DNA of 64,000 nt from Chryseobacterium sp. ISL-6 (GTDB lineage: Bacteria > Bacteroidota > Bacteroidia > Flavobacteriales > Weeksellaceae), in NCBI RefSeq assembly GCF_018613715.1, contig NZ_JAGGPT010000010.1:553768-617767 (forward strand), given 5' to 3'. Below, piece by piece: positions 35,626-44,589 of the stretch. Under the pieces are notes generated by a model. That model did not search any database, was not told where the DNA came from, and saw only the letters and a program-made list of their open reading frames with translations. Both the position numbers and the translations under genes were made by a program. How positions within the stretch are numbered: the first letter of the stretch is position 1; every line of letters begins with the position of its first letter.

Positions 35626-36630
35626 ATGTCAACAATTAAAGTAGGTATCAACGGGTTTGGTAGAATTGGACGTCTTGTTTTCAGAGCAATGACTGAAAGA
35701 GACAACATTGAGGTAGTAGGAATCAATGACCTTATCAATGCAGAATACATGGCTTACATGTTAAAATACGATTCTGTACACGGAATCTTCCCAGGTGAGG
35801 TATCTGTAGAAGGTAACGATCTTGTGGTAAACGGGAAAAAAATCAGAGTAACTGCAGAAAGAGACCCGAACAACCTAAAGTGGAATGAAATAGGAGCTGA
35901 CTATATTGTAGAATCTACAGGTCTTTTCTTATCTAAAGATACTGCTCAGGCTCACATTAATGCGGGTGCAAAAAAAGTAATCCTTTCTGCTCCTTCTAAA
36001 GATGATACACCAATGTTTGTAATGGGTGTAAACCACAAAGAGCTTACAGATGATATCAAAATCTTATCTAATGCTTCATGTACTACAAACTGTTTAGCTC
36101 CTTTAGCTAAAGTTATCCACGATAACTTTGGAATTGTTGAAGGTCTAATGACAACAGTACACGCTACAACAGCTACTCAAAAAACAGTAGATGGTCCTTC
36201 AGTAAAAGACTGGAGAGGTGGTAGAGCTGCTCTTAACAATATTATTCCTTCTTCTACAGGTGCTGCTAAAGCAGTAGGAAAAGTAATCCCTTCATTGAAC
36301 GGAAAACTAACAGGTATGTCTTTCAGAGTACCAACAGTAGATGTTTCTGTAGTAGACCTTACAGTAAGAATTGAAAAAGCGACTTCTTACGATGAAATCT
36401 GTGCTACCATTAAAGCAGCTTCTGAAGGAGAATTAAAAGGTATTCTTGGATACACTGAAGATGCAGTAGTTTCTCAGGATTTTGTAGGAGATAAGAGAAC
36501 TTCAATCTTCGACAAAGATGCAGGTATCATGCTTTCACCTAACTTTGTAAAGCTTGTTTCTTGGTATGACAACGAAATGGGTTATTCTAACAAATTAGTT
36601 GATATGCTTGTTCACGCTGCTTCTTTATAG
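35626..36630 (+). CDS. gapA: Glyceraldehyde-3-phosphate dehydrogenase, type I
   Basis: A 334-residue glycolytic enzyme. The NAD-binding start is VGINGFGRIGRLVFRA, and the active-site Cys is in LSNASCTTNCLAPL near residue 152. It also has TVHATTATQKTVDGPS and the C-terminal WYDNEMGYSNKLVDM. Codon use looks strongly optimised compared with its neighbours, as expected for a highly expressed gene. It is transcribed with pfkA and closed by a strong hairpin. Confidence 0.97.
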   Translation: MSTIKVGINGFGRIGRLVFRAMTERDNIEVVGINDLINAEYMAYMLKYDSVHGIFPGEVSVEGNDLVVNGKKIRVTAERDPNNLKWNEIGADYIVESTGLFLSKDTAQAHINAGAKKVILSAPSKDDTPMFVMGVNHKELTDDIKILSNASCTTNCLAPLAKVIHDNFGIVEGLMTTVHATTATQKTVDGPSVKDWRGGRAALNNIIPSSTGAAKAVGKVIPSLNGKLTGMSFRVPTVDVSVVDLTVRIEKATSYDEICATIKAASEGELKGILGYTEDAVVSQDFVGDKRTSIFDKDAGIMLSPNFVKLVSWYDNEMGYSNKLVDMLVHAASL

Positions 36631-36656
36631 TAATTAACTAAGCAATTAAATATATA

Positions 36657-36687
36657 AACCCCGCTCAGAATTTGAGCGGGGTTTTTA
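36657..36687 (+). terminator. Terminator of pfkA-gapA
   Basis: Arms AACCCCGCTCA and TGAGCGGGGTT around GAATT, then five T. Confidence 0.93.
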
Positions 36688-36980
36688 GTTTATCATTTCC
36701 AAACAACTAATAAAGAAAGTATAAACTATTATTTTCCTGAAGACTTTTTTCCATACTGCACATACACTCAAAAGGATATATGTTTAAATATTCATTAAAA
36801 AATAAATATTACGAAATAATATACTACTTTATAATTACTTTAATTTAATAAATTAATATATTTCCGAATTGTAATTAAATTACCTAAAATGACAATTAAA
36901 ATAAAATTTCTAAAACAGTTTTGGAAATTAAGTTTTCAGGGTTATTAGTTTACAACAAATTTTGCATTTTTTTCAAAGCA

Positions 36981-37008
36981 AAAAAATCCCCCTTTGGGGG
37001 GATTTTTT
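36981..37008 (+). terminator. Orphan terminator or attenuator upstream of the LuxR gene
   Basis: Twelve-base perfect arms AAAAAATCCCCC and GGGGGATTTTTT with a four-base loop. The previous gene already has its own terminator 300 bases upstream, and the next start codon is 38 bases downstream. It may end a small RNA or attenuate the LuxR gene. Confidence 0.75.
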
Positions 37009-37046
37009 AAGAAAATTTTAACTATTTTTAAAACAAAGCAATATTC

Positions 37047-37826
37047 ATGGAAGATTCTGAAAAAAAACATCCATTAATCGAGGTTTGGAATACTTATCCA
37101 GGTACCAGGAAAGAGAAGAAGGAAATATTGAAAAAGCCTCCTATCGAGCGTATCATAGGTGAAATGTTTGCCATCGGGGAGTTTTACTATTATGTAATGA
37201 ATCTTACCAACAGTACCCTTTCTCATCACCATGAAAATATTTTAAAATTGCATGGTTTAAAGAAGTTTCCGGAAAATTTAAAAGAAGTCATTGATCTTAC
37301 CCATCCAGAAGATATTCCTTTTGTTATAAAAGCAGAGCAGGCTGTTATTACAAAAATGTTGGAAATAGGTGTAGAACACCATCTTTATCTTAAATCCAGC
37401 TACTGTTTCAGAATGAAAACAGCAAAAGGAAATTATGAACTGTTCCATCATCAGGCGATGCCTACACTGGAAGATGAGAATGGTAATCTTATTCAGGCAA
37501 TTAATATACATACCAACATTAATCACATTACCAAACAAAATCCGTATACCGTGCTGGTGTCAGGAATAGGCCCAAGAAATGATTTCCACCAGATTAAAAT
37601 AGAAGATCCTTTTCTAGCTACCCATCAATGTTTGGAAAGCTTAACTAAACGGGAAGTGGAGGTACTATCTCTCATTGCAAAAGGTTATTCGGGTACAGAG
37701 ATCTCGGAAATACTTATTTTATCACAACATACAGTTCGCTCTCATCGCAAAAACATTTTAACTAAAACCAATTCAAGGAACGGCAAAGAACTTTTAAAAA
37801 AAGCTTTCGAATGGGGTATTATTTAA
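37047..37826 (+). CDS. LuxR-type transcriptional regulator with PAS-like N-terminus
   Basis: A 259-residue protein. Residues 30-165 resemble a PAS-like sensing fold (EMFAIGEFYYYVMNL, VIDLTHPEDIPFVIKAEQ, YCFRMKTAKGNYELFHHQA). Residues 195-259 are a LuxR/GerE helix-turn-helix (LTKREVEVLSLIAKGYSGTE, LILSQHTVRSHRKNI). There is no receiver domain, so it probably senses a ligand or partner directly. It is preceded by the hairpin at 36981-37008. The MpaB-type oxygenase 79 bases downstream may be its target, which is inference. Confidence 0.87.
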   Translation: MEDSEKKHPLIEVWNTYPGTRKEKKEILKKPPIERIIGEMFAIGEFYYYVMNLTNSTLSHHHENILKLHGLKKFPENLKEVIDLTHPEDIPFVIKAEQAVITKMLEIGVEHHLYLKSSYCFRMKTAKGNYELFHHQAMPTLEDENGNLIQAINIHTNINHITKQNPYTVLVSGIGPRNDFHQIKIEDPFLATHQCLESLTKREVEVLSLIAKGYSGTEISEILILSQHTVRSHRKNILTKTNSRNGKELLKKAFEWGII

Positions 37827-37905
37827 TGTATATATAAAAAAACATTTCTCCAACTGATAAATCTCACTCATACATTTCGGTGTAAAACTTGTACTTTTAT
37901 AAGAG

Positions 37906-39102
37906 ATGGAAAGACCTATTTTACAACCACGTTTTAAAAATTCACCTCATTTCAAAGACTTCTGGGAAAAAGGAAATGGAAAACAGCTTATTGAGTTTTC
38001 CGGAGCAGAAATAAGTTTCAAAGATTTTGGAAAATTTGCAGCGTATTTCTATCACGTAGATGAAATTGGTGACCAGGTTGTAAAAGATGTTTATCTGACT
38101 AAAAAGTTTCATGAAGCATCACGAGAGATTGAACACTATATTCGTAATGGAGTTTTACAAGATGACAATGTACCAGAAAGTGTAAAAAAACTTTTCATAG
38201 AAACTCAAAGAAAACCGGAATGGCTGAATGATGACTTACTGAAAAGTGGTGCTGAACTTTGTATGAGAAGCGGATTGGATGCCTTAATTTCTTTGCGGGA
38301 TTATTGTTTAATCGGCGGTTACGATTATGCTTACCTCAACAAACCTCTTATTGTAACTGAAGCTTTAAAAAAAGGAGCTGTAAAACGTCTTTCTGAAACC
38401 CTTGATTTTTGGGTTAATGCTACTCGCTATAATGCGTTAGAAATCCATTCTAAAGGTTATGAATTCGCCATCAAAACTCGCCTTATTCACTCCTACGCCA
38501 GACTTTCTATTAAAAAACATTATCAAAACTGGGATACTGAGAACTGGGGTGAACCCATTAATTCATGGGATATGATGGCAACCTATATTGGTTTTAGCCT
38601 GGTTTTTCTACACAGTTTACAAAAATTGGGAAACACTTTTTCTAAGGAAGAAGAGTTGGGTATTTTCCATCTTTGGAAATATGTTGGATATTTATTGGGT
38701 ATACCGGAGAGTCTTTTACCTGATAATAAAAAGCAGGCTACAGAATATTTTTATTTATGGACAGCTATTCAGCCACCTTCGGATAAAGATTCGGCACTTC
38801 TCGCCCACTCTCTCCTGAATGAATCTTTAGAGAATCCCATATTAAAGTTTAAGTTTCAAAGAAAAAATCTGAGATATCTCCATATCTGCTGCACCTGGTA
38901 TCTTTTGGATGATGAAGTGTGCAAACGGTTAAGCATACCCGATGTTTCCAATAAGAATGCATTTCCAGTAGTAAAAAAAATGATCAACAAAGTTTACAAT
39001 ACCTTGATAAGCCGTAATACACGAATTGAAGCCGGCAATAAAAAACATCTCAAGGTTCTGGAGGATTACCTAAGAATTACAGCAGCTTCCAACTTTCATT
39101 AA
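37906..39102 (+). CDS. Oxygenase MpaB family protein (DUF2236)
   Basis: A 398-residue protein related to the MpaB/latex-clearing-protein (Lcp) haem oxygenase superfamily. Recognisable features are RSGLDALISLRDYCLIGGYDYAYLNKPLI and TLDFWVNATRYNAL in the helical core, and TRLIHSYARLSIKKHYQNWD with the His that would ligate b-type haem. WGEPINSWDMMATYIGFSLVFL then follows. There is no signal peptide. The substrate is unknown; members oxidise polyprenoid or fungal-metabolite side chains. A possible promoter box, TACTTTTA, ends seven bases before the start. Confidence 0.83.
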   Translation: MERPILQPRFKNSPHFKDFWEKGNGKQLIEFSGAEISFKDFGKFAAYFYHVDEIGDQVVKDVYLTKKFHEASREIEHYIRNGVLQDDNVPESVKKLFIETQRKPEWLNDDLLKSGAELCMRSGLDALISLRDYCLIGGYDYAYLNKPLIVTEALKKGAVKRLSETLDFWVNATRYNALEIHSKGYEFAIKTRLIHSYARLSIKKHYQNWDTENWGEPINSWDMMATYIGFSLVFLHSLQKLGNTFSKEEELGIFHLWKYVGYLLGIPESLLPDNKKQATEYFYLWTAIQPPSDKDSALLAHSLLNESLENPILKFKFQRKNLRYLHICCTWYLLDDEVCKRLSIPDVSNKNAFPVVKKMINKVYNTLISRNTRIEAGNKKHLKVLEDYLRITAASNFH

Positions 39103-39251
39103 ACCAAATTGTCTTAAACTATAATTTAGGTATCCTATCATTTCATTCAGAATAAGATAGCACTTATTTAGCCAATCGGATTTATTGGATTTTTAACGTT
39201 AAAAAGAGATTTTGAAATAGAAAAATATTAGTTTTTGATTCCAAAATTATG

Positions 39252-39259
39252 TACTTTTG
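39252..39259 (+). promoter_or_regulatory. -7 promoter box of recA
   Basis: TACTTTTG matches TAnnTTTG and ends 18 bases before ATG 39278. The TTG at 39257, which would extend the ORF, is part of the box. I see no LexA-type palindrome here. Confidence 0.65.
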
Positions 39260-39277
39260 AGAAATTATTTTATAGAA

Positions 39278-40285
39278 ATGAGTAACATTGAAGATAAGAA
39301 AAAAGCATTGGCATTAGTGCTTGATAAACTAGATAAAACATACGGAAAAGGAACTGTAATGACATTGGGAGATAATTCTGTTGATAACACAATAGAAGTT
39401 ATCCCTTCTGGATCTTTGGGATTAGATATTGCACTAGGAGTAGGCGGATACCCAAGGGGAAGAATCATTGAAATTTATGGTCCTGAATCTTCTGGTAAAA
39501 CAACTTTAACTCTTCACGCTATTGCGGAAGCTCAAAAAGCAGGTGGAATTGCAGCATTTATTGATGCTGAGCATGCTTTTGACAGAAGCTATGCTTCAAA
39601 ATTAGGTATTGATCTAGAAAACTTAATTATATCGCAGCCAGATAACGGTGAGCAAGCTTTGGAAATTGCTGACAATCTTATCCGTTCAGGAGCTATTGAC
39701 ATTGTTGTTATTGACTCTGTTGCGGCTCTTACTCCAAAAGCGGAGATCGAAGGCGAAATGGGAGATTCAAAAATGGGTCTTCATGCAAGATTGATGTCTC
39801 AGGCATTAAGAAAATTAACGGCTACTATTTCAAGAACAAAGTGTACCGTAATTTTCATCAACCAGTTGAGAGAAAAGATAGGTGTCATGTTTGGAAATCC
39901 TGAAACGACAACAGGGGGTAATGCTTTGAAATTCTATGCATCTGTAAGAGTAGATATCAGAAAAGCAAGTGCACCGATTAAAAATGGCGATGAAGCAGTT
40001 GGAAGCCGTGTGAAAGTGAAGATTGTTAAAAATAAAGTAGCTCCACCTTTCAAACAGGCTGAATTTGATATCATGTATGGAGAAGGGGTTTCTAAAACAG
40101 GAGAAATTCTTGACCAGGCTGTTGAATTAGGAATTGTTAAGAAAAGCGGTTCTTGGTTCAGCTACGAAGAAACAAAATTAGGACAAGGGCGTGATGCCGT
40201 AAAAGATGTTCTGAAAGACAATCCTGAACTTTCCGAGGAACTTGAAAACAAGATCAAGGCAGAATTGAAAACCAAAGTAAAATAG
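39278..40285 (+). CDS. recA: Recombinase RecA
   Basis: A 335-residue DNA strand-exchange ATPase and SOS co-protease. The Walker A motif GPESSGKTTLT is at residues 68-78. FIDAEHAFD, VIDSVAALTPKAEIEGEMGD, FINQLREKIGVMFGNPETTTGG (L2 region) and the C-terminal acidic and Lys tail are all present. It starts MSNIEDKKKALALVLDKLDK, as in relatives. It is monocistronic with its own promoter and hairpin. Confidence 0.98.
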   Translation: MSNIEDKKKALALVLDKLDKTYGKGTVMTLGDNSVDNTIEVIPSGSLGLDIALGVGGYPRGRIIEIYGPESSGKTTLTLHAIAEAQKAGGIAAFIDAEHAFDRSYASKLGIDLENLIISQPDNGEQALEIADNLIRSGAIDIVVIDSVAALTPKAEIEGEMGDSKMGLHARLMSQALRKLTATISRTKCTVIFINQLREKIGVMFGNPETTTGGNALKFYASVRVDIRKASAPIKNGDEAVGSRVKVKIVKNKVAPPFKQAEFDIMYGEGVSKTGEILDQAVELGIVKKSGSWFSYEETKLGQGRDAVKDVLKDNPELSEELENKIKAELKTKVK

Positions 40286-40305
40286 TTTTTCAAAACACTA
40301 TAATT

Positions 40306-40332
40306 AAAGACAGCCATCGTGCTGTCTTTTTT
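40306..40332 (+). terminator. Terminator of recA
   Basis: Arms AAAGACAGC and GCTGTCTTT with a six-base loop, followed by a T run. Confidence 0.9.
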
Positions 40333-40508
40333 GTTATAATAAAGTTTACTTATTTCTGATTAATCATCATATTCATATATAAACGCGTTTTAATTCTTAT
40401 CTATTTTAATTTTTAAATTTTTAAATTAAGGTAAGCCTGTCAATCTGTCACTTTCCTTGGTATGGTATTTTTTTTGAGAAATTATAGGAAATTTAAAACC
40501 CAAAAATT

Positions 40509-42401
40509 ATGACTAAAGGAAATATTAATGTTTCTGTGGAAAATATCTTTCCACTTATCAAAAAATTTCTTTACAGTGATCACGAAATATTTTTAAGAGA
40601 ATTAATTTCCAATGCCACTGATGCTACTTTAAAGTTAAAACACTTAACAAGCATTGGTGAAGCTAAAGTAGAATATGGAAATCCTAAGCTTGAAGTAAAA
40701 ATCAATAAGGAAGAAAAAACACTTCGTATTATTGATCAGGGAATCGGGATGACTGCAGAGGAGGTTGAAAAGTACATCAATCAGGTTGCTTTTTCCGGAG
40801 CTGAAGAATTTTTAGAAAAATATAAAGACAGCGCAAAAGATTCAGGAATTATCGGACATTTTGGTCTTGGTTTTTATTCTGCATTTATGGTTGCTGAAAA
40901 AGTAGAAATTCTTACAAAGTCATATCGTGATGAACCTGCTGTTCGTTGGATATGTGATGGAAGTCCTGAATTTACTCTTGAGGAAACTGCAGATAAAACT
41001 GAAAGAGGAACTGAAATTATTCTTCATATTGCAGAAGACTCTACAGAATTTCTTGAGGAATCAAAAATTCGTGAATTACTATTAAAGTACAATAAGTTCA
41101 TGCCTGTTCCGATTAAATTCGGTACTAAAACGCATACACTTCCACTACCTGAAGACGCGGCAGAAGATGCTGTAGCTGAAACGGAAGAAGTGGACAATAT
41201 TATCAATAATCCAAATCCAGCATGGACGATCGCTCCAAGTGATCTAACGAAAGAGGATTATGTAGCGTTCTATCACGAGCTATATCCTATGCAGTTTGAA
41301 GAACCATTATTCAATATCCACCTGAATGTTGACTATCCATTTAACCTTACAGGAGTATTGTTTTTCCCTAAACTGGCTAACAACCTGAATATTGAAAAGG
41401 ATAAAATCCAGTTATACCAGAATCAGGTATTCGTTACTGATGAGGTAAAAGGAATTGTACCTGATTTCCTAATGCTTCTTCGTGGAGTAATTGATTCTCC
41501 GGATATCCCGTTGAATGTTTCCCGTTCATACTTACAAGCTGATGGCGCAGTAAAAAAGATCTCTTCTTACATTACTAAAAAAGTAGCTGATAAAATGGCT
41601 TCTCTTATCAATGAAAGCCGTGAAGACTACGAGAAAAAGTGGAATGATATCAAGATCGTAATTGAATACGGAATGATCTCTGAAGAGAAATTCTATGAAA
41701 AAGCTGATAAGTTTACTTTATACCCTACTGTTGATGGAACTTACTTCTTATGGAATGAGCTTACAGAAAAAGTAAAACCGATACAAACTGACAAAGACGG
41801 CAATCTGATCATTCTTTATGCATCCAATGCTGATGAACAACACAGCTATATTCAGTCTGCAAAAGACAAAGGCTATGAGGTTCTTCTGTTAGATTCTCCA
41901 ATCGCACCTCACGTTATTCAAAAGCTTGAAGGTTCAAAAGAGAAAATTTCATTTGTAAGAGTGGATGCAGATCACGTTAATAATCTGATCAAGAAGGATG
42001 AGCCTGTTATTTCTAAATTGAATGATACTGAAAAGGAATCATTGAAAAAGAATGTTGAGGAAACAATTAGTGATAAAAAGTTCACTGTTCAGCTGGAAGA
42101 CCTTGATAGTACGGATGCACCTTTTACTATTACGCAACCAGAATTCATGAGAAGAATGAAAGAAATGCAGGCAACCGGTGGAGGCGGAATGTTCGGAATG
42201 GGAGGTTTCCCTGAGATGTACAATCTTGTTGTGAATTCAAATAGTGAATTTGCTGGTCAGATCCTGAAAACAGAGAGCCCTGAAGAAAAAGAAAATCTTA
42301 TAAAATATGCATTAGACCTCGCTAAGCTTTCTCAAAATTTACTAAAAGGGAAAGATCTTACAGACTTCATTCAAAGAAGTTATAAGCAGCTTGAGAAATA
42401 A
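40509..42401 (+). CDS. htpG: Molecular chaperone HtpG (Hsp90)
   Basis: A 630-residue cytoplasmic Hsp90. The GHKL ATP site has LRELISNATDATLK, RIIDQGIGMT and IGHFGLGFYSAFMVA within residues 30-125. The middle domain has YPFNLTGVLFFPKL and SRSYLQADGAVKKIS with the conserved Arg. The dimerisation domain follows, with the unusual Gly-rich ATGGGGMFGMGG near residue 555. It is monocistronic with about 220 bases upstream, and no CIRCE-like repeat was seen. Confidence 0.96.
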   Translation: MTKGNINVSVENIFPLIKKFLYSDHEIFLRELISNATDATLKLKHLTSIGEAKVEYGNPKLEVKINKEEKTLRIIDQGIGMTAEEVEKYINQVAFSGAEEFLEKYKDSAKDSGIIGHFGLGFYSAFMVAEKVEILTKSYRDEPAVRWICDGSPEFTLEETADKTERGTEIILHIAEDSTEFLEESKIRELLLKYNKFMPVPIKFGTKTHTLPLPEDAAEDAVAETEEVDNIINNPNPAWTIAPSDLTKEDYVAFYHELYPMQFEEPLFNIHLNVDYPFNLTGVLFFPKLANNLNIEKDKIQLYQNQVFVTDEVKGIVPDFLMLLRGVIDSPDIPLNVSRSYLQADGAVKKISSYITKKVADKMASLINESREDYEKKWNDIKIVIEYGMISEEKFYEKADKFTLYPTVDGTYFLWNELTEKVKPIQTDKDGNLIILYASNADEQHSYIQSAKDKGYEVLLLDSPIAPHVIQKLEGSKEKISFVRVDADHVNNLIKKDEPVISKLNDTEKESLKKNVEETISDKKFTVQLEDLDSTDAPFTITQPEFMRRMKEMQATGGGGMFGMGGFPEMYNLVVNSNSEFAGQILKTESPEEKENLIKYALDLAKLSQNLLKGKDLTDFIQRSYKQLEK

Positions 42402-42408
42402 TACAATC

Positions 42409-42440
42409 AAAGCGGTACAGATGATCTGTACCGCTTTTTT
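42409..42440 (+). terminator. Terminator of htpG
   Basis: Arms AAAGCGGTACAG and CTGTACCGCTTT around ATGAT, followed by T residues. Confidence 0.93.
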
Positions 42441-42557
42441 ATTATACTGTATTTCCTTTTCTGGTAAGAGTACATAGATTCATCTCGCTTTAATTTTATT
42501 TAGCTGTAAGGTTTTTGTCAATTTGTAATTGATATTTAATTCTTTACCGAATATTCT

Positions 42558-42565
42558 TACATTTG
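42558..42565 (+). promoter_or_regulatory. -7 promoter box of the GIDE-LemA operon
   Basis: TACATTTG, a perfect TAnnTTTG match, lies 15 bases before the ATG at 42581. Confidence 0.6.
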
Positions 42566-42580
42566 TTCAAAACCTAATAA

Positions 42581-43666
42581 ATGTTTGAGATCTCTCCTGA
42601 AATTCTTCCTTTCTTAGTCCTATTCAGTTTAGGGATTGCCTTATTCCATACTTTAATTTTATCCGGAATATTTAATGTGAATTTAAAGCCAAGCTGGTTG
42701 ATGTTCATTATAGATCCGGTTATTTTAATCCTTGCTTATTTATTTGTCCCAAAAGAATCAGGAATTATTTTTATCGGATTATTTGTATCCGTTTTTATAA
42801 TGGCCATCATTGGTTTTATTAAAAACGGAATAGAATCGACCATAGAATCTTTCAGGGAACAACGAAAAAATAAGACTCCTGTATGGAAAATTATTGGCGG
42901 TGCATTTTTAGCTCTTTTTGCTTACTTAGCTTTCTTCTATCTGGGAATCTATTCTTTCTTTATTATTTTTTTTCTGATCATCTTAAGCTCTTTACTTCCC
43001 AATAATAAAAACAGGTTTTATTTTTACCAGAGGACTTTGCCGACCTCAACTATAAAAAGTATTGCTATGGGTCTTGCTGAAATTTCAGGGAGGGCTAAGG
43101 CTATAGAAACGGTTATTTCTCCCGATACAGATACTCCATGTGTAGGATACATTTACACTGTTGATGAAATAAGTACTTCCAGAGATGATGATGGCAGAAC
43201 CTCAACTTCATACCACGAAATTTCCAGGAAAACTGAAATTAAAAACTTCCACATCGAAGACGAGACAGGGAAAATAGAAATTATCCCGGATAAGTTGCAA
43301 TGGCTTAATTTTTCAGCTACAAATTCCAGAGAAGATCTGGGACGTCGATACCGGGAATTTATCATTGACGAAAAAACGGATTTCCTTTTAATAGGTCAGG
43401 CTTTTTATGAAGGTTCAAAATCGGTTTTCCGTTTTGATGAAAACAAGAATGTCTTCGGCATTGCACCATTAGATATTGTTAATTTCTCGAATAAATGGAG
43501 ACCTTTAAAATTAAGAGCATTAACTACTTTATCTTTTATAGCTATTTTCTCAGCATTCATTCTTTTTACACCAATCAGGATGGTAGGAAATAAAATTATT
43601 ATAGAACAAAAAAACTGGAAAGAAACCTTTCAGTCCAATCCTTTTGACTGGTTCATAAAGAAATAA
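42581..43666 (+). CDS. Membrane protein with GIDE-like (MUL1-type) domain
   Basis: A 361-residue protein. Four hydrophobic helices (LPFLVLFSLGIALFHTLIL, LMFIIDPVILILAYLFV, FIGLFVSVFIMAIIGF, IGGAFLALFAYLAFFYLGIY) span residues 8-135. A soluble domain from about 150 to 310 has SIAMGLAEISGRAKA, the Cys-Tyr step TPCVGYIYTVDEIS, KNFHIEDETGKIEIIP and DFLLIGQAFYEGSKSVF. This is the beta-rich GIDE/BAM pattern found in mitochondrial MUL1 and in bacterial relatives linked to LemA. A last helix (TLSFIAIFSAFILFT) follows. It opens an operon with LemA six bases downstream. Its biochemical role in bacteria is unknown to me. Confidence 0.68.
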   Translation: MFEISPEILPFLVLFSLGIALFHTLILSGIFNVNLKPSWLMFIIDPVILILAYLFVPKESGIIFIGLFVSVFIMAIIGFIKNGIESTIESFREQRKNKTPVWKIIGGAFLALFAYLAFFYLGIYSFFIIFFLIILSSLLPNNKNRFYFYQRTLPTSTIKSIAMGLAEISGRAKAIETVISPDTDTPCVGYIYTVDEISTSRDDDGRTSTSYHEISRKTEIKNFHIEDETGKIEIIPDKLQWLNFSATNSREDLGRRYREFIIDEKTDFLLIGQAFYEGSKSVFRFDENKNVFGIAPLDIVNFSNKWRPLKLRALTTLSFIAIFSAFILFTPIRMVGNKIIIEQKNWKETFQSNPFDWFIKK

Positions 43667-43672
43667 CTAAAT

Positions 43673-44233
43673 ATGATTTCACTTTTAATTTTAATTATCG
43701 TTAGCGTTGGACTGGTTACATTTCTAATCAACACCTACAACCGATTGGTATTATTAAAAAATAACATGCAAAAATCTTTTGCCAACATTGATGTGGTTTT
43801 AAAACAACGTGCGGATGAGGTTCCTAATCTGGTAAAAACAGTGAAAGCAACTGCTCTTTATGAGAATACCACCCTTAAAGACTTGGTTTCACTCCGTTCT
43901 CAGTATTTTAATTCCAATAAAGACAACGAAAAGATGAAAATTGCAGAACATATCGATAGCAAGCTTAAGTCATTTATGATTACCGTAGAAAACTATCCAG
44001 AGATAAAAGCAACTCAGTCTTTTCTTGAGCTTCAGAAAAGATTAAGTGAGCTGGAAGACATCATTGCAGACCGAAGAGAATATTTCAACGAATCTGTAAA
44101 TTTATATAATACGGGTATCGAAGTCTTTCCTGATTTTATTTTCGCCAAAATGATGAACTATCAAAAAAAGGAAATGTTGAAATTCTCTGAGTCAGAAATA
44201 CATAACAGCAAAGAAACATTATCATGGAAATAG
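43673..44233 (+). CDS. LemA family protein
   Basis: A 186-residue protein with an N-terminal helix (ISLLILIIVSVGLVTFLI) followed by the LemA coiled helical bundle. Characteristic segments are NTYNRLVLLKNNMQKSFANI and VVLKQRADEVPNLVKTVK near residues 25-60, ENYPEIKATQSFLELQKRL near residue 110, and RREYFNESVNLYNTGIEVFP near residue 145. The family is anchored in the inner membrane with the bundle outside; its function is unclear. It lies in an operon after the GIDE-like gene and overlaps the next gene by ten bases. Confidence 0.93.
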   Translation: MISLLILIIVSVGLVTFLINTYNRLVLLKNNMQKSFANIDVVLKQRADEVPNLVKTVKATALYENTTLKDLVSLRSQYFNSNKDNEKMKIAEHIDSKLKSFMITVENYPEIKATQSFLELQKRLSELEDIIADRREYFNESVNLYNTGIEVFPDFIFAKMMNYQKKEMLKFSESEIHNSKETLSWK

Positions 44234-44586
44234 ATCTAGGTATTATTGGCAGTTTTATCAATTCTCAAAAATTTTTTGGAAGTCTGGCTATTGGATTTCC
44301 GGTTTTCACCTTTGGATTGTTTGGTTTATACGGTATTTTTAAAAATGTTTTTTTTATAAAAAAGATCCTGAAGTTTATTATTCTCACCTTCGGATTATCT
44401 ATTATCATACTTATTCCTTTTGTTTTTTTCTCGGCTTTTGTTGGTTTTGATAAGTTGAAACTTAGTCTCATTTATTTATCTATCTTACTTTGTGTAACGG
44501 TCTACACACTATTTAATACCGAAGAAACTGTAAACTTTATAAAAGAGGCATCAAAATTAAAAGATAAACAAAATCGAAAATTTTAA
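44224..44586 (+). CDS. Small membrane protein of the GIDE-LemA operon
   Basis: A 120-residue protein with three or four hydrophobic helices (FGSLAIGFPVFTFGLFGLYGIF, FIILTFGLSIIILIPFVFFSAF, LSLIYLSILLCVTVYTLF) and a short basic, charged tail. No family is recognised. Its start overlaps the lemA stop by ten bases and it ends three bases before the next start, so it is surely part of the operon and may be a partner of its neighbours. Confidence 0.75.
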   Translation: MEIDLGIIGSFINSQKFFGSLAIGFPVFTFGLFGLYGIFKNVFFIKKILKFIILTFGLSIIILIPFVFFSAFVGFDKLKLSLIYLSILLCVTVYTLFNTEETVNFIKEASKLKDKQNRKF

Positions 44587-44589
44587 TTG

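Larger units (their letters stand above)
36631..37046. other. Intergenic gap with two hairpins
   Basis: There is no gene. It holds the gapA terminator at 36657-36687, about 290 bases of very AT-rich DNA without a clear ORF, and a second terminator-like hairpin at 36981-37008 that no annotated gene explains. Confidence 0.6.

Noticed and set aside
39103..39277. LexA/SOS operator upstream of recA
   Set aside because: No palindromic operator was visible; only the -7 box can be supported.
40286..40508. CIRCE or heat-shock repeat upstream of htpG
   Set aside because: No matching inverted repeat was found; the region has only the recA terminator and AT-rich DNA.
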